DNA of 64,000 nucleotides from Strix aluco (taxonomy: Eukaryota > Chordata > Aves > Strigiformes > Strigidae). The first letter of the stretch is position 1. Every line of letters starts with the position of its first letter. The stretch is taken from contig NC_133933.1 of assembly GCF_031877795.1 (NCBI RefSeq), positions 511,001 through 575,000 on the forward strand, read 5' to 3'. This document shows positions 28,234-41,200 of this stretch, piece by piece. Position numbers and translations under genes: made by a program. The notes below the pieces were generated by a model. That model did no database searches and was not told where the DNA came from. It was given only the letters and a program-made list of their open reading frames with translations.

Positions 28234-29245
28234 GATACCTGGGGTTTTTGTTCGTGGGGTTTTTTTTTCTTTTTTGTGTTTTTTGTTTTTTTTTTTTTTT
28301 ACATTTCACAATGCATTCCACAGACTTAGTTCAATACAGCTTAATCTGCAAGTATATAAATTTCCACTTATCATTTCTTGCATAACAAGGTTTTAAGTTT
28401 CCAAACACCATTTGCAGCATTAGATATTCGGTCCACAGATTTATCAGAGTTTGAGAGACTGTAGAATTAATTGCTCAAAATCAACTACTGTACGTTTGTG
28501 CAACGAAGTGTATGCTGTAATTTTCTTTTAATATATGTGGCAGTTCCTTTGTTCGTTTCTCTTTTGTTTTTCTTAAACAGATGCTAGTGTTTACAGAGAC
28601 ATTTTAGTTTCTCAAGCTTGTGTGCTATGGAGCTAGTCCAGGACTCGGTCAATTCTCTCAAGTACGAAGCACTGTGGAGCAGCTGAAAGATCTAAGCTTT
28701 GTGAAACACATATATATATATATATTGGCAATTGATAAAACAATAAAATCACAATACAGCTATACTCATACCAAAAAGGCAAGATTTTTCAAAACTTGCT
28801 AAAATGGTATATTCTTCTAAAACATCTCATTTTAGAAAATCTGCATCAATCTACACAGACCATACACAGTGCACAAACTGGGAAGTGTTCTCCTCCGCGC
28901 CACCTGCACTACCTCTTCTGGAACGCAGCAGGGACTACCTCTGACGAAGCAAAATGTACAGCTTTCTCAAATCGTTTGTATTAGCCAGTGCTGCACACAG
29001 GATAAAGAAAGATGATTAGTTTTAGATCCATACATAGCAGCTTACAATACTTAAGATGATGAAACACATGGCAGTCAAAACAGTTATTTTTCCTCAAACA
29101 CTGCGTTGCTAAAAAATAAAGATCTGTGAAATTGCACTGCAATGTCAAGGGCTTTGCTATTCCCTGACCCTCCCCATGTCAATCCAAATGAGTATTTTTT
29201 CCCCCTTAAAGATGAACTTCCTATCCATAAGTTGCTTCAGGCTTT
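28234..29245 (-). other. RTN4: RTN4 3' UTR
   Basis: About 1 kb of AT-rich non-coding sequence between the RTN4 stop and its poly(A) signal. It holds a long pyrimidine/T run on the plus strand near 28,255-28,302 and a TA dinucleotide run at 28,710-28,726. Confidence 0.7.
28710..28726. repeat. (TA)n microsatellite
   Basis: About eight uninterrupted TA units inside the RTN4 3' UTR. Confidence 0.85.
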
Positions 29246-29288
29246 TTATTCAGTTTTGCGCTTCAGCCCAGGGATCTTTGCTTGGATC
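29246..29288 (-). CDS. RTN4: RTN4 exon 9 (C-terminus and stop)
   Basis: The acceptor in sense is TCGTAG. It encodes [13 protein letters not shown] and TAA. K at -5 and -3 forms a dilysine-type ER retrieval signal typical of reticulons. Confidence 0.95.
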
Positions 29289-32200
29289 CTACGACAGGAA
29301 CAGGAGAGGAAAAAGAAAGAACAGCATTTCAGTAACAAACACTAAATGTGGTCTTAAAAACAGCAATGCGTGAAGATAACGATCACAGCCGCACAGAATC
29401 ACTACACTCAGAGACCAACAACAATGCTAAACTCCTCTTCATTCAGCCCTCGGCTGCAAAGGCCCAGGGCCTCCGGTTTCACCAACTGTTTCCAATACAC
29501 AGATTTCTACTGGACATTATCTCGGATTAACTTAACAACAGCATCGGCAAGAAAGGAGCCGATTCCTTAACCGTTCCAAATGTAAACAGAGGAGTTTTTC
29601 CTCCCAGCACTAGTGCACGGGATGTGTTTGTTACATCCAGGAGTACCGCACACACAGAGAACTGTAAATGTTACTTATAAAGTGAAATTAAAAAAAAAAA
29701 AAAAACCACCCAACTCACTTGGCCATTGCGTCTTTGACGTTCTTGTTCACGAGTCCCAAATAATGGTCAATTTGGGCCTGCAAGGGAAGATGGGAGCTGT
29801 TAGAGCCCAGCTGCGAGGGCCGAGGGCCGCTGCCCACAGCCCCACCGTCCCTGCGTCCCCGTCTGTGGCAGAGCTGCCGTGGGCTCAGCGCCCGCCCCTG
29901 CACGAGGGCGCCCGGGCGAAGGAGAGCCGCCGAGGGGGCTGGGCCTGGTAACCTGCTCTGCCTGCCCAGAGCAGCCGCCAGAGGCTCCAGGAGCCCGGGT
30001 GAAGCCACACGACCTGTCCATCGTCCTCCCTCAGGGCAACGGGATTCCCGTCACCGCAGAGTCCTCCCCGGCAGCTGGGAGAGGAGCCCGGGAGGCTCCG
30101 CCATCTCCTCCGTGCCCGCCATCCTCCCTCCCCACGCCCCGGGCTGGCCGCCATGAGCAGCAGCCTTGTTTTTGAAAGAGGAGAAGGCATGGCTAAGCCA
30201 GAGCTGGCTTCCCCCCTCCTGCGCTATGACCTGCTGAAGACACTCCCTGCTCAAGCTCTGCTATCATTTAATCAGACACATTTTATTTTGGCTCCTTCTT
30301 ACCTTTTTTACATTATCCTCTCCCCAGGAGAAGCACCGGACTGTGCCGAGCGTCTCCCACCTCCTGTTTTTTGCCAGGCCTACAGGACTTCAGGACACAA
30401 ACCCTGACTATCAGCTCCAAAGAGGTTTCTTCAGAAATTGTTTTAAAAGTACCTACATCAGGATTAATGCACCGTGCCTACTGTTGCTTTAGGCCTGCCC
30501 ACATCTGGCTCAGAGGAGAGAAGGCCTCTGGGTTCATCGGGCCGTTTTTGGAACTGTGCTGGGGAAGCCTTCCTACGCTGCCACCAAACCGGGGGAGAGG
30601 AAGGCACGCGCACTCTGGACTTCCACGGGAACTCCCGTTTCCGCAGCCCTGGCACCGACTCCCGGTTGAAGGTCTATCTTTTAAAGGCTTTAAAGTTTTT
30701 AGAAGAGTGAAATGAATTTTGGTTTTATTCACTCATGGTTTTGATTCAAAGCTAGTTTTATAAAGCGTTTAACGAATCATAGTAAACACTCACCTGATGT
30801 CTCTCATAAATAACAGGAACACTGAAGAGCGAAATCAAAGCTGGAACAGAGGGCATCAAAGGTATAAATATTGACAAAAGGGATAGTGTTCAGGTAAAAC
30901 AAAGACTGGTTTCCACACCTTGACATTTGTTTCAAAAAGGTACAAGAAAAAGAAATAACTGAGCCACATACAAGAACTGTTGGCCAGTAATTTAAATAAT
31001 CCCTGTTGAGGAGAAGCTGGGCTGTTCTCCAAGTCTCATTAACAGTACAGTAAGTCTGGTCACAGTTCACTGTTTCACTGAGGGTTATACAAATCCTTCA
31101 GAAAGGATGCTCAGGCTTCTGCTAGCGTCACTCAATTTCTGACACCTGAAGCCAGCCTGCTCTGGGACACAAGAAATAAAACCATCTGCAGCGGGGCACG
31201 GCCAGAGCCTCCCCCAAGCCACCACACAGTGACGATCTTCAGGTGAGGCTGACCTGGCAGGGACAGGCACAGCAGAACATGCTTTGAAATGATACAGCGT
31301 CTGGGAAATTCATTAATTCAACAACGCAATTTAAAATTAACTGTTCGGCAGTGTTAGCAGTGTCCCGGAAGGAGGACATAAAACTGAAACATCTTGTTAC
31401 GTTCTCACGAACACCAGAATAGCCTCACAGTATGGAGCAGACTTGAGTGCTTTTCCAGGGTTATTTTGTATGCCAGGCACAAATTAACACAATTTAAAAC
31501 ACTTACCCAGAATCAGTAATGTCAGACCGTTAAACAAGGCACCAACATAAGTGAATACCCACATCAACACTGCAAACTAAAAAGGAAAAAGAAAAAACAG
31601 CACATCAGCTCAGGGTTTGTTTTACTGGCACAGACTAGTTCAAGCAGTGAGAGAACTTCTCTAAAACACAAGAAACTAAACCACCCCAAACTCCCCTTCG
31701 CCCCTGTACAGCTCCTGTAATCACGGTCGAGTAACAAGATGGCCGAAGGGTTCAGTATCAGGAGACGTGGCCTCCTGCATCTCTATCACCAGGCTGAGCT
31801 CAGCCCCGGTTAGTCCGTACTCTGCGGCTGCTCAGTGCCCTCCGCGTTCATACGGCACTTCCAATCCCACCCTCAGTAACGATGGGCAAACACCGTTCCT
31901 ACCTCCTCCCTTCAAGGGGGTGGAACAAGGCAGGCAAGGGAGAGGCTGAAGGGCTGGTGCCACACGGGTGATGGGACCAGAGAGCAAGCAGGGCCTTTGT
32001 CTGGTACCCAGCAGCCGGCACACGCGCTCCCGCTCCCGGGCTGCGGCACAAATGGCAGCACCGAACTATCACCGTCAGGGTTCGGTCAGCAAAGGTCTCC
32101 ACGAGGTGCGGACTAGCCTAGGCAGAGGTTTCTGTCACTGTCTGGAAGGTAACGTGGCAAGGTTGGCTTAATTGACTTTGTCCCTGTTAGGAAAACACAG

Positions 32201-35200
32201 GAGCTTTGGATACTAAAAAATTCAGGGCAGAGAGGAGTTGCCAGTGCCGTAAAATGGAAGCTGGCTCTAAGTCAGAGGCAAATTCAGAAGCAAAGACATC
32301 CTTCTGTGAACAGACACCCGACCCCTCACACTGCCGTCATTTCTGGCTTCGTATCGCAGCCTGACTCGTCCCCGGACACCGTTCCTCCCCCACCCTGCTG
32401 AGCGCTCTGCACAGCCCCCCCGTCGCGCTTCACCGGCTTTACGCAGGGATCTGCGGAAGCTCCAGCCCCGCAGCTTTCTGCCAGGTGGAGAGTGTCCCAA
32501 GCACACCCCTGACCTATGCGAGGGTGGGAGGGGGCCGGAGGCTGCCAGCTCTATTTCTGTGTACGATTCCTCCCCGAGGAAAACCAGCCCTAAGGACCCG
32601 GGCAGCAGGCGCAGCGGGTTTGCCAGCGCTGCATTACGCCTCGCGCTGTGCGGAGCTCACGGGCCAGACCCCCGCCCTGTGAGCACCTCGGGGTGTTTCT
32701 GTGCGACACACTGCGAACATCAAGCACCGGACAGACACAGCGGGGAGGCCGCTGCTGGCATCAGGGAGAGAAGATCTGGGCACAGTTAACAAGCGAAGGG
32801 GAAGCACCCCGATAGCAGGAGATACATGCGAGGAAAAGACGGGTACAAAGCTCTGGAAAGAAAAAAATGTGTGTTGAGGGGGACTGTGGGTGCGGGCAAG
32901 GCTCTAGCCTGCAGCCGAGTTACTCGCAAGTGATGTATCCGAACATCCATTTTTAGTTTATCATAAAATGCAAAATGTCCAAACAAAATCAACGGCCAAC
33001 AGCAAGATAAGGGCATGACAATCAATACAAGCTTAATTGCACGACCCCTGTAACGAAGTTTGCTTCAAGAGCTTCATTCAAAGCTGAACCCCTTCAAAAT
33101 TCAGCAGGATTAATTGCAAATGATGCAGTTCTTGATCTGTCAGATCTTTCTAGATGTGACACAAGCAGCACCAGAGGCACAGAGTTAACCCTCAGACAAG
33201 GCTACCATCAGCTGCGTTCCCACTGAAGGATTTTGGCAGGTTTATCAAGAAAAATAAAGCACATTTCTCTAGACTCCCTCATGATTCATTCAAACCTTGG
33301 CCCAGTTGAGCTCCCCGCCCAGCCAGGGCGAGAGCTGGCTGCCAGCCTCTTTGCACAAGAGGTCTGAAGGGAGCAAACACTTCCCCTTCAGAGCAGGTCT
33401 GCGCACACAGCACGTCCCCCTCCCGGGCGAAGGGAGGGAAGCCCAACACTTTTACTATGGCAAAAAGCCCCCGAGCGAGGGATCATTCAGAACGACTCTC
33501 TTGCAGGCTGCGCGCTCAGTAAACTACGTCTGCCAGCATCAAGCACACCCAGCAAAGCATCCTGAGGGCCATCCCAGGTCTCCTCTGCAGGAACACCCTC
33601 GCCCAAGCGCAGCCCCACCCCGCTCAGGTGAACACTCCCCAGTACTGCTGAGCGCTGTGACCAGCAATTGGGAGCTCACGTAGCAGCAGGGTAAGAGATC
33701 GGATTCAATCCCAAAGTCCAACAATTACCAGGACTGCCCAATCCTCTTTAGTGAGCATTGAATTTATGGCCCAGGTAAGATGAAAATCGGGGAGTTGACA
33801 TTTGACTGACACAGGCTTTGCTTCTCCAGAAGCCTGTCCAGAGCAGCGGCAGGGTCTAACAAGGAGCTGTGTTGCACGTGCAGTTTTTAATCCACTTTGC
33901 TTATTTCACACAGGTCGGGAGAGGGAACCGTGAGCCCAGGGACACCACCCCCCCTCGCCCTGCCGCAGTCAGGGACAGCTCTTTTGAAAGCTGGGCCTAC
34001 CAGAGCAAACAAAGCTCAGCAAAATCCTCAGCACCACCCTGCCCCCAAGACTCCTTCCCTCTTCATGCACTTCTGACAGTGAATACAACACTCTGGGATT
34101 AAGTGGAGTTGATCTCAATCCCACAGTTACGTATTGGTCTCTATTTTTGTGTTGGTCTCTATGTTTTTTTTCCTTAGAAATGAGACAAACTCAGGAAACC
34201 TTACAAATGCAAAAAGGCTCACCTGAAACACACCTAAACACCTAAAGCTCCAAGATGGAAAAGAAAAAAAAAAAAAAGAGCAGAAGCAACCCAGGATTGC
34301 CCTACAGTGCTACTATTGCTCTTTCCCCCGCTCAGGGCCGAAGGAAAGCGCAGGGCCCCAGCTCGGCCTGAACGCTGCAGTCACACCGAAACCAGTCAAG
34401 CCCAGTACGTCCGACGGGCTCAATCGAGTTTTTGCCTGCCTCGCTGCAATGATTAATGACTCCCCAGTACCCAAAGCATACCACAGTTGAATGGCAAATC
34501 CAGAAATGTCCATCTAGCAGTTTCTTTGCTATAAAATAGTTCAAATATAGCAAAGAGCTCTGTTTCTCAAAACACGGGTTGAGCAATGACAAATGGAGAG
34601 CAACTGTGCCCCAGCGTCAGATCGGCTGCCGTTGGCAGCCGGGGGTGAAGCACCAGATCGCTGTTTATCAGGACAAAGTGCAGTTTCTCCTGGGACTCTC
34701 TGGCAAGGGCTCCTCTGGAATCGCTCCTCAAGAGCTCTGAGGAACTTCTCCTTGTGCTGCATAAATATTTAGAGTCCAGTTTAAGACTTCTATGACTGAA
34801 GCATTGTTTAATAAAAACCGAAAAAATCTTAACAAGACAAATTTTACAGCCAGAACTATTACACACAATAAACTGACCTTCAGACATTTTCTACATTAAA
34901 GCTCTGTAACTTTAATGATACACAAACATGCTGTTTCCTATAGTGAAGATGTTTAAACTACACGAGCCAAGATATTTTACTTTTTTTTTTTAAACCAGGG
35001 CCATTATCTTACATAAGACACCAGCACTGTAATGTTCTCCTCAAGCACAAACTCCTCAAAATCAGTAACTTGTGCTTGTGAACTGTCCTGACATTCACTG
35101 GTTTCATATAAGGGTTGCTCCCAACTACCATCAATTAGACTAATTACCCTACATAAATCACTTTAAACGTCAGAAGAGGAATGGGGAAATGAGTTAGTTC

Positions 35201-38200
35201 AGCTGAATAAACATGTCTTTCCTATATACCATAGTATCTGAAAAGTGATTAGTGCCCCGCCGACAGTCTGACTGGAATTAATTCTACTTCTAACATAATT
35301 CCCCCGAAAGGCCAAATTTCTAAAACAGTGTTAACTGAAACAGCAGTTGGCTGTTCGCTGCTTCCTCTTCCTCTACTGCAAGGGACTGTGATCTCTAAAC
35401 AAATGGTGTGGAAATTCTTATAACTCAGGTGAAGGAACATACAAAGGGTTTAATTATTAAAGAAATACAAGTGACCTTGTGACTCCAAGGTTTTCTATGA
35501 TGTTGTTTAATCAGATCCAAACACAACTTAAGCAAAATAACTTTTCTTTGAACACAGAAACTCAATGCCCCTAAAAAACACAATAAACAAAGAATATGTT
35601 CCCTTCCTTCCTCACACACCAAGTTCAAGTTAGCAAAATGCAATTCCAGCTGTGTTAACAGTAATTCTTTTGGTCAGGGCTGTGGCCTTGAGATGGTGCA
35701 GAGATGTGTGGGAACACAGGCCCAGCACAGCCGATAACCGCTGCCTTGAAGCCATTTTGCCATTGAATGACTGCAGCGGTATCTGTCATGTCCAGAAAAA
35801 TGACCAGAAAATAAGAATGCACAGACACATCATAAAAATACTTCTAGTGCACAACCCTCTAGGGGCAGGAAGATTATTACACAAAACCCCGGGCTAATAG
35901 CCTGTCTCCTTTTTCCCTTCTGAGAAAATGAATCTTTACCAGGAGCAGCAGAGCCCAGGTAACAACCTGACAGCCTTATAATCTTCCCTGTCTGCAGAGG
36001 GAAAGGACTCCTCTTACTGCAGGTGTTTAAGTTGGAGCATAATAACAAACTGGATCTAGAAACTCTGGGTAAGATCCTGAGATCTGCCTCCGATCTCTAT
36101 TCCAGAAATATAACAAAGACTTTTGCAACCTTCCTATTTTTCTCCAAGCTTCGCTAGAAACCCCCTCCCCCAACCCAACTCAAAGGACCTTACAAAGCAT
36201 TAGGGAAGGGATTTACTGAAGGATAAATGCAACTTTATTTCAAGAAGATTAAGCAAACTGAAAAAGAAACGGACAACACACCATACACAGTAAAGGAAAC
36301 AACTGTTTGAAAAACAAGAGAGGGGCCATTATCTGGAAAGGATAGAATAGTGTTCTCACAGAACAAAACTGAAGGGGTTTCAGCCAATTCTTTTCTTTTT
36401 TTTTTTCCCCCCTACATTTTTTTATTATTTTTCTTCACCGTCAGTTTTGTTCTGCCACCTTCAATAAGTCCCATTAAATACTACTGGGCCATAGCCAAGA
36501 TACCTGTTAGGTAGCCCTGCACACTTTAGGCAGAGTAACTTGCAAACCCCATTTCAGTACTTGGCATCACTCAAAGCAGCAGCTATTCACACCCAAATCC
36601 GGGACCGAAACAAGTGTCCACCTCCTTCACAAAACAAGGACATCGCTCAGTCCCCGCCTTTCCAGCAAAAAAAAAAGGGGGCACAAGAACTCCTACTGTT
36701 TAAGGCAAGTAACTGTGCGCTGACCACTTGCTCCTCTCGGACAGAAACAAACAGAAAAACCAAACCAGACTGTGGCAGTTTAGCCCGAGCCGCAGGTTTT
36801 CAAGAGGGACAGGTGCACCTCAGTGACACGTTATTCTGAATGCCCGTATTGGAGCAGTGTCTCGTTTTCTTAAAAGATTTCTGCTGTTAAGCACCAGCGA
36901 GGAGGTGTAACAGCTGAACCGCACGCAGCCAGAGCTTATTTCAGTTTTCCATTTGTTTTTATAATACTGTCAAAATAAAGTACAGATCAAGTTATCCGCT
37001 CTATTACTGCACGCAGCACTTTATATTCAACTCTGTGTGGCTAACGCAAAGCTGTACTTCTTGAAAAACAAAAAGTCTTATTACTTCCAACAAGCAAACT
37101 AAAACCCATTATTTACTTATACAGAGCCAAAGCTGTGATTGTTCATTCATGTTTGTAAGGAAAGGACCAGTGGGCTTTGCTAACCTAGGTCAGCAAGGAA
37201 CCTGTTGACCCAAGGCTTCTGCACCTAGAGCCGAAGCAAGCTTACCTTCAGAGAATCAACTAAGTCATCGACGAGGAAGAGACGTCTCAGCTCCTTGACT
37301 GTGCCATTAATGTGACCAAGCACAACATTACTGTATTTCTGAATAAGCTCTTCAGACACAGCTACATCAGACTCCAAGTAAGCCCTGCAACAGAGAAGAG
37401 CTTATGAAACTCTACTGTGAGAGTGCTGCCAAACAGTTCCAACCTGTGTTATACATACAATATCAACACGTGTTCTTTTCATGTTATAAAGAGAAAAACC
37501 TCACTGTATGAGGAAAGCTAAGAGGACAGAACACAACTAACCTAAGGTATTCTTAGAAGGTAAAAGCGAAACTTAAAAAAATCCACCACCTCTCTGAAGA
37601 AAAAAAAATGTTTCCTTCTTACTGCTGTGCTGTGCTAGTGCACTTACCCAGTCACACACGGTCTTACTTGGACGAGGCAAAAAAGTTGTGCTGGCCGGCA
37701 CACGGGTGTGGACGAGGCCAGCGAGCGGCCAGAACAGCCCCCAGCACCACTGCCCCGTGTGCTCTCATCTAGTACTCTAATAAGGCCAACACGTATTTAA
37801 AAAAATGAGAGACAGACAGGCTGGGGGGGTGGGGGAGTGTCATTCTCCGTTTTTGCTATTGTGTTAGGCAGCCTAATATTCTGCCAGACTTCATTTCTCA
37901 AACAGAAAAACATCCTACAGAAGCAACATCCTGCTGGAAGGCACTTCTGACGTTACCATTAAGCTGTAACAAACACACTAAGGCACGGTAAAATGAGCAA
38001 GTTTTTCATCATTTGCTAAAAGAATTTCTTACAGTTAGTGACAGCAGTTTTTCCAGAAGAAAGATATAAACTCTTCTCTGGTGAAGTGTTCTGTCCACTG
38101 TGACTTTTACCTGTAGCTGCAGTGGCTATGGCAATTGAGACTCATATAGAGAATAATTTATTTCTCTAATTTGCATGTCGGAGGGAGAAGGAGCAATGCA

Positions 38201-41200
38201 GCACATCTGTAACAGGACACTCGTTTTACAGTTACTTCAGTTGTTAAACTTCTACTTTTGTTTAGGGGGGGATTCTGCTTTGGATAGGTTTGATTTTTTT
38301 AAAAATAGAAAACCCACAGTGGAGGCTCCTATGTATGTCATTTAAGGTAAAGTAAGACATGGCCTTGTGGCCAGTCCAAAATAAACCAAAATACTTTAAA
38401 CGCTAACTACAGAGGGTGCCCATTTCAAGGCTACATTCTGCTATTCACACTTGGCCTGAATCTGCACACCCTTCTCAACTCATCAGCAAGATATTCGGTA
38501 CCTCAATCACAAATTAAACTAACCTCACGGATGCACTCTTCGCTGTCAAACTAAATTCAAATAAAAATACCCTTCTCGTAGTACGAGCTATACAGATAAA
38601 AAGTGAGCAACCAGGCATGTTGCACAAGAATGTCTGGAAGCTTCTTGTGAATATCAGTGTTTTTACAGATAAACGGCAGAGAGAGCACAGGTAGAACAAG
38701 TTTTGCTTGTTCTTGCTGAGAAAGAACTTAACTGATAAACTTGGAATAATACTGTGAGGATACTGCAGAGCACTCCTGGGTAGACAGAGTCAACAGGATT
38801 TCAGCTGGGAATTACCCTGAGGAGGGTGAACAAGGAGGGCCACGCAGGGCCTTGAGGGGTGAAAAAGCCCAACTCGAACAAAAACCTAAGTTTACAAAAG
38901 ATGAATATTTCACACTGCTATACTGAATGTTGTTGCCAATTGTTCAGACATTTTTTTTTTACATTAGATCTAAGCTTGAAATCAAATACTCTTTTTTTAA
39001 TTTTTTCCCCCGGAGTTTTGTCCCACAGCTGTTTTAGGCACAGACAGGTATCCCCCGGGTGTATGAGGCACTACACATAGTGAGGAATGGTGCTAAACCT
39101 GAGAAAACATTTTACTTTGCCTTACTGAAGATGAGAGGAAGAGAATAACTGGAAACATCACAAAATTTGTAAGGGAGCTGCAAACAGGAGGGCAAGCAGG
39201 AGTTTCTTCAAGGTGTAAGGGAAATTGAGATTGAAACACTTCAGTGATTAATAAAAAGACAGAATAAAGTCTGAGCCGTGTGGGACAAGGCTGGTATGGA
39301 AACATGCACTCTTAATAACTACCCTAACACAGGAGTAAGTTCTTATTTCTCTTAAGATGCAGTTTTGCAAGAGCAGGCACCACTGTACTACTCCACACAG
39401 GAAAGGATGAATGCCACGGGTACCACATTCCCACGCTGCAGGGAAGTGCACAGGTGGTATGCCCCAAGGACTTAGCTCATCACTTCAAGCAAAGAGCTAG
39501 GAGGTCCTCTTTGAGCTATGATTCAGCTCCTCAAGCCTTCGAATTCAGAATCCAAGTTTCTGGACTTCTGATCTGGGCAGGCTGCAACGCACCTGGATTC
39601 TGCTGATGACAAGGCAGCCCTGCATGGGGAGAACACAGCTGTGCTGTGTGGCAGAACAAACACAGATTTTCAGAGTATTCTTACAAAGAAGTTCCAAAAA
39701 GATAAAAGTGTCCCCTGCTACATTTATTCTGGGTTTTGCTAAATATATTGCATTGAAAACGCTGCATCTCCTGGGTATTCTTTAAATTTTGTACATCATC
39801 TGCCACTGGTTCACATTCGGAAGACTATAGCGTTCTAAAGCGCACACCTTGCTGCACTAGATTGAAGTATTTAGTTTTTTCTAATGTCACTTAAGACCCT
39901 CTAACATTCCCAGGGAAATCCCCTGTACCAAGTGCTCAGTTCACTGTCTGCACCACTGTGTGTGCCTACTGAGAAGAGCTGCAAGAAGACTGTCATGGGC
40001 TGCCTAACAGATTCATCAGGACAGAGACTATCTACATTATTACGCACCATATTACAGCATGTGTCACCTACTGCTTCCGACAGCACCAAAACTGCCGTTT
40101 CCCCAAACAACACACTTTTTCTTAATTAAAAGAAAAATCTCACCTAAACGGGTGGCCTTCATCAGACTTCTGGATTGCCTGGATAACTCCCTTGTATATC
40201 CTAAAGCTGATCGTCACGGAAAGCAGGGCCAAGGCAATGTAAGCTGTCACACTCACGATGCTGAACACTGTTAATGAAAGCAGCAGGAACAAGCTGGCAC
40301 CAAACACCACTCCTGTCTTCTTAATGTCTCGCCAGTAAAGGAGGTCAACAACTAAAATTTAAAAAAGAGGTAAGAAATTAGAACAAGATACCTTTGGCAT
40401 TCATATGAAAACAGTAAAACATGGTTCACTTGACTGCTGAAAGTCATCAAGAGTGGAACTTGCGATCTCACTTCAAACCAGAGCTGAAACAACTAGAAAT
40501 AGGTTATTTTAGCACTGATTCTGCATTGGACTTCAGATTATTGGCATTATTGTTATTAGGATTATCTGAAATGTAATTGCTAAAATTTAAGAACAATTCT
40601 GCCCTTAGGCAATGTCAAAAATAATCTCTTCAACTACTGCACTGTGTTCTGCAGCAGAACCACAGCAGTTTGTGCTTCATTTCATTTTTGTGCACGTTGT
40701 GGAGGTCACTCGCTGAAGGGATGCATTCCGATTCCCTGTTAGGACAAATGACAAGAGACTAACAGATCTCTAAACCCTCAGCCTTTGCAAGTCTGACAGA
40801 GGCAAAGGCACTGCCCAAGACTCATTAACAGTTCATTCTGTTTCTTCTGACTGAGGACATTCCCGTGGGAGTTTATCATGCTCGCTAAAGGTGACAGACT
40901 GAGCCATCAATAGGGAAAAATCTCACTGAAATTTCAATCCAGGCTAAGTCTGCTGTGCTCCAATGCTAAGTACTTCATTTGGAAACCAAGTTTATTTTCT
41001 CCTTAAGCAACCCTCATGAGAATACACAATATCATGCCATTTTTAGCCTCACTGTTTAAACTACACCCTTGCACAAGTGATGGGTAATGGCTTAATACAT
41101 CCACTGCAGATTGGTTTGGTTTGAGGTGCTGCTGCACCTGGCTCGATTCTCTTCCTGAACTCATCAAATCTGGCAAGTGTCATTCACCATTCCTGAGTAC

